Source: UBA652 sp964598235 (GTDB lineage Bacteria; Pseudomonadota; Gammaproteobacteria; Nitrosococcales; Methylophagaceae). From it: a stretch of DNA of 10,224 bases. The notes beneath the pieces were generated by a model, which was given only the letters and a program-made list of their open reading frames with translations, was not told the origin of the DNA and did not search any database. Position 1 is the first letter of the stretch. Every line of letters starts with the position of its first letter. Of this stretch, positions 6,917-10,224 are shown piece by piece. The stretch covers positions 1-10,224 of the forward strand of contig CAZRAY010000055.1 in the NCBI GenBank assembly GCA_964598235.1, given 5' to 3'. Position numbers and translations under genes: made by a program.

Positions 6917-7656
6917 AATTTATAACCACTATGCAGCGCGACGATACCACTGTTCATATTGTTAAAGGTGCATTTTTCAAAACCCGCTTCAGCAAACATG
7001 TCTTTTAACGTCGCTTGATCGGGATGCATGCGGATGGATTCGGATAAATAGCGGTAGCTATCTTCATCGCCTGAAATCAGCTTGCCAATTTTAGGTAAGA
7101 GCTTGAATGAATAGGTGTCATAAATCGGTGCGAGCCAGTCAGCAGGCTTGGAGAATTCTAACACCAATAATTGGCCACCTGGTTTGAGCACACGATACAT
7201 GGAGCGTAAGGCTTTATCTTTATCCGTCACATTCCGTAGGCCAAAGGCAATGGTAATGCAATCAAAGGTATTATCTGGGAAGGGCAGGGCTTCAGCATTG
7301 GCTTGCACATAATCAATATTGCCCACCAAGCCTAAATCAGTCAGCCGATCACGTCCCACATTGAGCATGCTGGCATTGATATCTGCCAACACAACACGAC
7401 CGGTTTCACCCACACGTTTAGAAAACTGTTTGGTGAGATCGCCCGTACCCCCTGCAATATCGAGCACCACAGCGCCGCGTTTAATTTTGCTGGCATTGAT
7501 GGTGAATCGCTTCCATAGGCGGTGGATGCCAAACGACATTAAGTCATTCATCACATCATATTTTGCGGCAACCGAATGGAATACCTCGGCGACATGCTTG
7601 ACCTTTTCTTCTGTGGGAACTTCTTGGTATCCAAAATGCGTTTTATCTTTCGACAT
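6913..7656 (-). CDS. ubiE: UbiE, ubiquinone/menaquinone C-methyltransferase
   Basis: This 247-residue class I SAM-dependent methyltransferase is strikingly similar to E. coli UbiE along its whole length. It has the THFGYQ start region, the FHSVAAKYDVMNDLMSFGIHRLWKR block, SAM motif I at 65-73 (LDIAGGTGD), the ANAEALPFPDNTFDCIT block and the C-terminal GYKF. It methylates the C2 position of 2-polyprenyl-6-methoxy-1,4-benzoquinol (or demethylmenaquinol where present). A good ribosome binding site AAGAGG (7666-7671) sits 9 bases before the ATG. The start lies inside the end of the DUF971 gene (14-bp overlap). The stop overlaps the ubiJ TTG start by 4 bp. Confidence 0.98.
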   Translation of the reverse strand: MSKDKTHFGYQEVPTEEKVKHVAEVFHSVAAKYDVMNDLMSFGIHRLWKRFTINASKIKRGAVVLDIAGGTGDLTKQFSKRVGETGRVVLADINASMLNVGRDRLTDLGLVGNIDYVQANAEALPFPDNTFDCITIAFGLRNVTDKDKALRSMYRVLKPGGQLLVLEFSKPADWLAPIYDTYSFKLLPKIGKLISGDEDSYRYLSESIRMHPDQATLKDMFAEAGFEKCTFNNMNSGIVALHSGYKF

Positions 7657-7993
7657 GATGCCCTGCCTCTTTTAAACGATTAAGGTAATCTTGCCAGCGT
7701 TCAGTTTGCTCGGTGGCGAGACTATAAAGGTATTCCCATGTAAATAAGCCAGAATCATGGCCATCATCAAAATAAATTTTGAGGGCATAATGACCCGTGG
7801 GTTCGAGTTTATCAATGCCCACCGTGGCTTTATCGAGTTGCAGCGTTTCTTGGCCTTTGCCATGGCCACATACTTCTGCTGAAGGCGAATACACGCGTAG
7901 GTATTCCGCAGGTAAATGATAGGCCTTATCACCATAGCGCAACTCTAGTTGGCGCGAGGCTTTATGTAAAATAATGTCGGTGGGTAAAGTCAT
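7643..7993 (-). CDS. DUF971 / gamma-butyrobetaine hydroxylase-like N-terminal domain protein
   Basis: This small soluble protein of 116 residues consists of a single DUF971 (GBBH-like N-terminal) domain. The family signatures are visible: an N-terminal strand pattern around LELRYGDKAYHLPAEYLRVYSPSAEV, the following CGHGKGQ turn, and the DDGHDSGLFTWEYLY block near residues 74-88. In eukaryotic gamma-butyrobetaine hydroxylase this domain binds zinc. The free-standing bacterial form has no established function. There is no catalytic oxygenase domain here, so it is not a hydroxylase. It begins 9 bp after hslU and overlaps ubiE by 14 bp, so it is probably co-transcribed with both. The position after hslVU recurs in related bacteria as far as I recall. 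Confidence 0.9.
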   Translation of the reverse strand: MTLPTDIILHKASRQLELRYGDKAYHLPAEYLRVYSPSAEVCGHGKGQETLQLDKATVGIDKLEPTGHYALKIYFDDGHDSGLFTWEYLYSLATEQTERWQDYLNRLKEAGHHVER

Positions 7994-8002
7994 CTGAGTA
8001 GC

Positions 8003-9328
8003 CTACAGGATATACCGAGAGAGGTCTTCATTTTCCACCAAATCAGCGAGCTGTGAATTCACATAATCGGCATTGATGATGAGTGCGGTAATATTATCTT
8101 CTTCGGTATAAAATGAAATATCATCCAACAGGCGTTCGAGTAGAGTATGCAGGCGTCGCGCACCTATGTTTTCGGTTTGTTCATTCACTTGGTAAGCGAG
8201 TTCGGCAATGCGATGTAAGCCATCTTCGGTGAAACTGATGTTGATATTATCGGTGGCGAGCATAGCGGTATATTGCTCTGTAAGCGAGGCATCAGGTTCG
8301 GTTAGAATACGGACAAACTCAGATGCACCCAAGGCGGTTAACTCAACGCGCACGGGTAAGCGACCTTGTAACTCAGGGATAAGGTCAGAGGGTTTGCTTA
8401 AATGGAAGGCACCCGAAGCAATAAATAAGATATGGTCTGTTTGCACCATGCCATATTTAGTGGATACCGTTGTCCCTTCAATCAGCGGCAATAAGTCGCG
8501 CTGTACACCACCACGTGATACATCTGCATTGCCACTGCCTTCGCTACGATGGGTGATTTTATCGATCTCATCTAAAAACACCACCCCATTTTGTTCGACA
8601 CTTTCAATGGCCGTCGCTTTCATATCTTCATCATTAATTTGTTTCGCGGCTTCTTCATCAATCAGTAAGCGCAGCGCTTTATCGACTCGGAGTGTGCGTG
8701 TGCTACTACGGCCGGCATCCATATTTTGGAACATATCCTGGAGCTGATTCGTCATATCTTCCATGCCGGGTGGAGCCATAATTTCCATATTGGCAGGCGA
8801 GGCTTTCAAATCTAATTCTATTTCGCGATCATCCAGCTTGCCTTCACGCAACATCTTACGGAATTTTTGGCGGGTGCTACTATCTTCAATGTCTGTATCA
8901 TCCTCGCCGCGGGCAGGGCGAAGCAGCGCGTCTAAAATACGTTCTTCAGCCGCATCTTGAGCTTCAGTCTGCACGGCTGACATCGCTTGTTCACGATGCA
9001 TTTTAATGGCTGTTTCCACTAAATCACGAATAATGGAATCAACATCGCGACCGACATAGCCGACTTCGGTAAATTTCGTTGCCTCAATCTTAATGAAAGG
9101 TGCATTGACCAAGCTTGCTAAGCGGCGCGCAACTTCTGTTTTACCGACACCGGTTGGGCCAATCATAAGGATATTCTTAGGAGTGATTTCATGGCGCAAA
9201 TCAGCATCAAGCTGATGCCGTCGCCAGCGGTTACGCAAAGCAATCGCCACGGCGCGTTTTGCGCTATCTTGGCCAACGATATGTTTATTGAGTTCAACAA
9301 CAATTTGTTTTGGGTTTAATTCGAGCAT
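8003..9328 (-). CDS. hslU: HslU, ATPase subunit of the HslVU protease
   Basis: The AAA+ unfoldase has 441 residues, matching the usual length of about 443. Walker A GPTGVGKT is at 57-64 and Walker B LDEID has Asp253/Glu254. The pore-loop region reads GYVGRDV. The I domain (roughly 110-240) contains the APPGMEDMTNQLQDMFQN segment. Sensor-2 GARRLHT and the C-terminal DLSRYIL, which docks into HslV, are also present. HslU hexamers unfold substrates and feed them to the HslV dodecamer in the cytoplasm. It follows hslV by 6 bp and shares its transcript. A weak GGAAGA about 13 bases upstream, inside the hslV end, is the best ribosome binding site. Confidence 0.98.
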   Translation of the reverse strand: MLELNPKQIVVELNKHIVGQDSAKRAVAIALRNRWRRHQLDADLRHEITPKNILMIGPTGVGKTEVARRLASLVNAPFIKIEATKFTEVGYVGRDVDSIIRDLVETAIKMHREQAMSAVQTEAQDAAEERILDALLRPARGEDDTDIEDSSTRQKFRKMLREGKLDDREIELDLKASPANMEIMAPPGMEDMTNQLQDMFQNMDAGRSSTRTLRVDKALRLLIDEEAAKQINDEDMKATAIESVEQNGVVFLDEIDKITHRSEGSGNADVSRGGVQRDLLPLIEGTTVSTKYGMVQTDHILFIASGAFHLSKPSDLIPELQGRLPVRVELTALGASEFVRILTEPDASLTEQYTAMLATDNINISFTEDGLHRIAELAYQVNEQTENIGARRLHTLLERLLDDISFYTEEDNITALIINADYVNSQLADLVENEDLSRYIL

Positions 9329-9334
9329 AGGTAT

Positions 9335-9874
9335 TTATTCTTCCAGCGTTTCGATTGTTAGATTATGATTAGTATATATGCAGATGTCTGCGGCAATATT
9401 CAAGCCCTTCTCTACAATTTCTCGTGCAGACAAACTGGTATTTTCCAGCAAGGCAATGCCCGCGGATTGGGCAAAAGCACCGCCAGAACCGATTGCAATC
9501 AAATTATTTTCAGGCTCAATCACATCGCCATTACCTGAAATCATCAAGGTTGCAGTGGCATCAGCAACAATTAACAAGGCCTCTAGTTTCCGCATCATCC
9601 GATCTGTGCGCCAATCTTTGGCTAATTCTAATGCGCTACGGGTCAGGTGACCTTGATGTTTCTCAAGTTTGGCTTCAAATCGTTCGAATAAGGTAAAGGC
9701 ATCTGCTGTGCCACCGGCAAAACCTGCAATGACCTTTTCACCATAAAGACGACGCACTTTACGCGCATTACCCTTCATAATGGTATTGCCCAAACTCACT
9801 TGACCATCACCGCCAATAACGACTTGGCCATTGCGCCGAACGGATAAAATTGTTGTACCGCGATATTGCTCCAT
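9335..9874 (-). CDS. hslV: HslV, threonine peptidase subunit of the HslVU protease
   Basis: The proteasome-like peptidase has 179 residues. After a short propeptide MEQYRG comes TTILSVRRNGQVVIGGDGQ, so Thr7 should become the N-terminal nucleophile after processing. Downstream blocks GNARKVRRLY, GFAGGTADAFTLFERFE, LAKDWRTDRM and IGSGGAFAQSAG are typical of HslV. E. coli HslV has only Met before its catalytic Thr; this longer propeptide resembles those I recall from betaproteobacteria. It is first gene of the minus-strand block. AAGGA at 9881-9885, six bases before the ATG, is a good ribosome binding site and supports this start. In many bacteria the gene is heat-shock induced, but I see no clear sigma-32 promoter here. 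Confidence 0.97.
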   Translation of the reverse strand: MEQYRGTTILSVRRNGQVVIGGDGQVSLGNTIMKGNARKVRRLYGEKVIAGFAGGTADAFTLFERFEAKLEKHQGHLTRSALELAKDWRTDRMMRKLEALLIVADATATLMISGNGDVIEPENNLIAIGSGGAFAQSAGIALLENTSLSAREIVEKGLNIAADICIYTNHNLTIETLEE

Positions 9875-9902
9875 TTTAATTCCTTTTCACTATGTTTTGT
9901 GG

Positions 9903-9934
9903 CATATTATACCCAAGCTATTAGGTATAATGTG
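9903..9934. promoter_or_regulatory. hslV promoter region with -10 embedded in an inverted repeat
   Basis: On the minus strand TATAAT lies at 9906-9911, about 25 bases upstream of the presumed leader and hslV start. Its best-placed -35 (9929-9934, CACATT) is poor. The same bases form an inverted repeat: ATTATACC (9906-9913) and GGTATAAT (9924-9931) match perfectly across 10 bases, and the arms extend to 11 bp with one mismatch. A weak -35 plus a palindrome over the -10 suggests that an activator or repressor could act here, but no known site is recognised. Confidence 0.45.
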
Positions 9935-10018
9935 TGGTTTAGAAATGCAAACCCTCCTGACAAAATAACTATGTGATGCAATGTTGCGTAGAAAGTCTGG
10001 TTTTGTATCAATTAATAG

Positions 10019-10048
10019 TTGACAACACCCCCTGTTTTTAGAGATAAT
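10019..10048 (+). promoter_or_regulatory. Strong sigma-70 promoter for the tRNA cluster
   Basis: A perfect -35, TTGACA (10019-10024), is followed after 18 bases by GATAAT (10043-10048), a 5/6 match to the -10 box. An AT-rich stretch upstream (about 10000-10018) could act as an UP element. The bases after the -10 (GCCGC, 10049-10053) are GC-rich, the discriminator type associated with stringent control of stable-RNA promoters. Transcription would begin shortly before tRNA-Tyr at 10064. Confidence 0.75.
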
Positions 10049-10063
10049 GCCGCTCTTGTGTTT

Positions 10064-10148
10064 GGAGGGGTTCCCGAGTGGTCAAAGGGATCAGACTGTA
10101 AATCTGACGGTTCATCCTTCGGAGGTTCAAATCCTCCCCCCTCCACCA
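10064..10148 (+). tRNA. tRNA-Tyr (anticodon GTA)
   Basis: This 85-base tRNA has acceptor stem GGAGGGG (10064-10070) pairing with CCCCTCC (10138-10144), then A and an encoded CCA (10146-10148). The anticodon loop CTGTAAA carries GTA at 10098-10100 between CAGA and TCTG. The T arm is GGAGG-TTCAAAT-CCTCC. A long variable arm is present, as expected for bacterial tRNA-Tyr. It is transcribed divergently from hslV, and tRNA-Gly follows 22 bases later. Confidence 0.97.
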
Positions 10149-10170
10149 ATATTATTAGTTGAGTAGTTTT

Positions 10171-10224
10171 GCGGGTGTAGTTCAGTGGTAGAACTCCAGC
10201 CTTCCAAGCTGATTATGTGGGTTC
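10171..10224 (+). tRNA. tRNA-Gly (anticodon TCC), 3' end cut by window edge
   Basis: The first 54 bases of a tRNA are visible: GCGGGTG acceptor 5' strand, D arm with TTCAGTGGTAGA, and anticodon stem-loop with loop CTTCCAA (anticodon TCC at 10203-10205) between CCAGC and GCTGA. The T arm begins with GTGGGTTC at the window edge. It shares the tRNA-Tyr transcript. In many gammaproteobacteria the same cluster continues with tRNA-Thr and tuf; that part lies outside the window. Confidence 0.95.

Noticed and set aside
7319..7675. 118-codon plus-strand open frame across ubiE
   Set aside because: It is antisense to the conserved UbiE methyltransferase core and its translation shows no domain pattern.
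8208..8747. 179-codon plus-strand open frame inside hslU
   Set aside because: It is antisense to highly conserved HslU sequence and its protein is Ser/Arg-rich with no recognisable domain, as expected for a shadow frame.
9936..9953. GGTTT/AAACC hairpin as a terminator between hslV and the tRNAs
   Set aside because: The stem is only 5 bp with an 8-base loop and no T-run, and both flanking units are transcribed away from this site.
9890..9960. Sigma-32 heat-shock promoter for hslV
   Set aside because: I looked for a CTTGAA-type -35 with a CCCCAT-type -10 and found no pair at proper spacing; only a sigma-70-like TATAAT is visible.

Overview
The window looks like chromosomal core DNA of a gammaproteobacterium with moderate GC content. 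UbiE, HslU and HslV closely resemble their Escherichia coli counterparts from memory. UbiJ and UbiB are in the order typical of Gammaproteobacteria. A tRNA-Tyr/tRNA-Gly pair at the right end matches the start of the tRNA cluster that often precedes tuf in this class. I cannot place the genus.

Layout. All nine protein genes lie on the minus strand and read right to left. Divergent from them, at the right edge, the plus strand carries a strong stable-RNA promoter, tRNA-Tyr(GTA) and the first part of tRNA-Gly(TCC). From about 9874 down to 4313 runs a tight, probably co-transcribed block: hslV, hslU, a DUF971 protein, ubiE, ubiJ, ubiB and a small DksA/TraR-type zinc-finger protein. Gaps in it are 9 bp or less, or the genes overlap. 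After an 84-bp gap with a promoter-like sequence come two signalling genes, a REC/HD-GYP response regulator and a large hybrid sensor kinase. Positions 1-359 hold no recognisable gene. They contain inverted repeats and a C-rich, G-poor stretch (minus strand) just after the kinase stop codon that could serve Rho-dependent termination.

How the genes work together. HslV and HslU form the two-component ATP-dependent protease. UbiE, UbiJ and UbiB belong to aerobic ubiquinone biosynthesis: UbiE does the C-methylation, UbiJ organises the soluble Ubi complex and UbiB is its ATPase/kinase-like partner. The DUF971 protein sits between the two groups and has no settled role. The sensor kinase has a periplasmic solute-binding-type domain. 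It is probably the partner of the adjacent HD-GYP regulator, which would couple an external small molecule to cyclic-di-GMP breakdown.

I see no CRISPR array, insertion sequence, prophage or defence system. The most interesting part is the sensor kinase/HD-GYP pair, including the kinase's HPt-like tail without a phosphoacceptor histidine. The other findings are small regulatory or gene-boundary observations.
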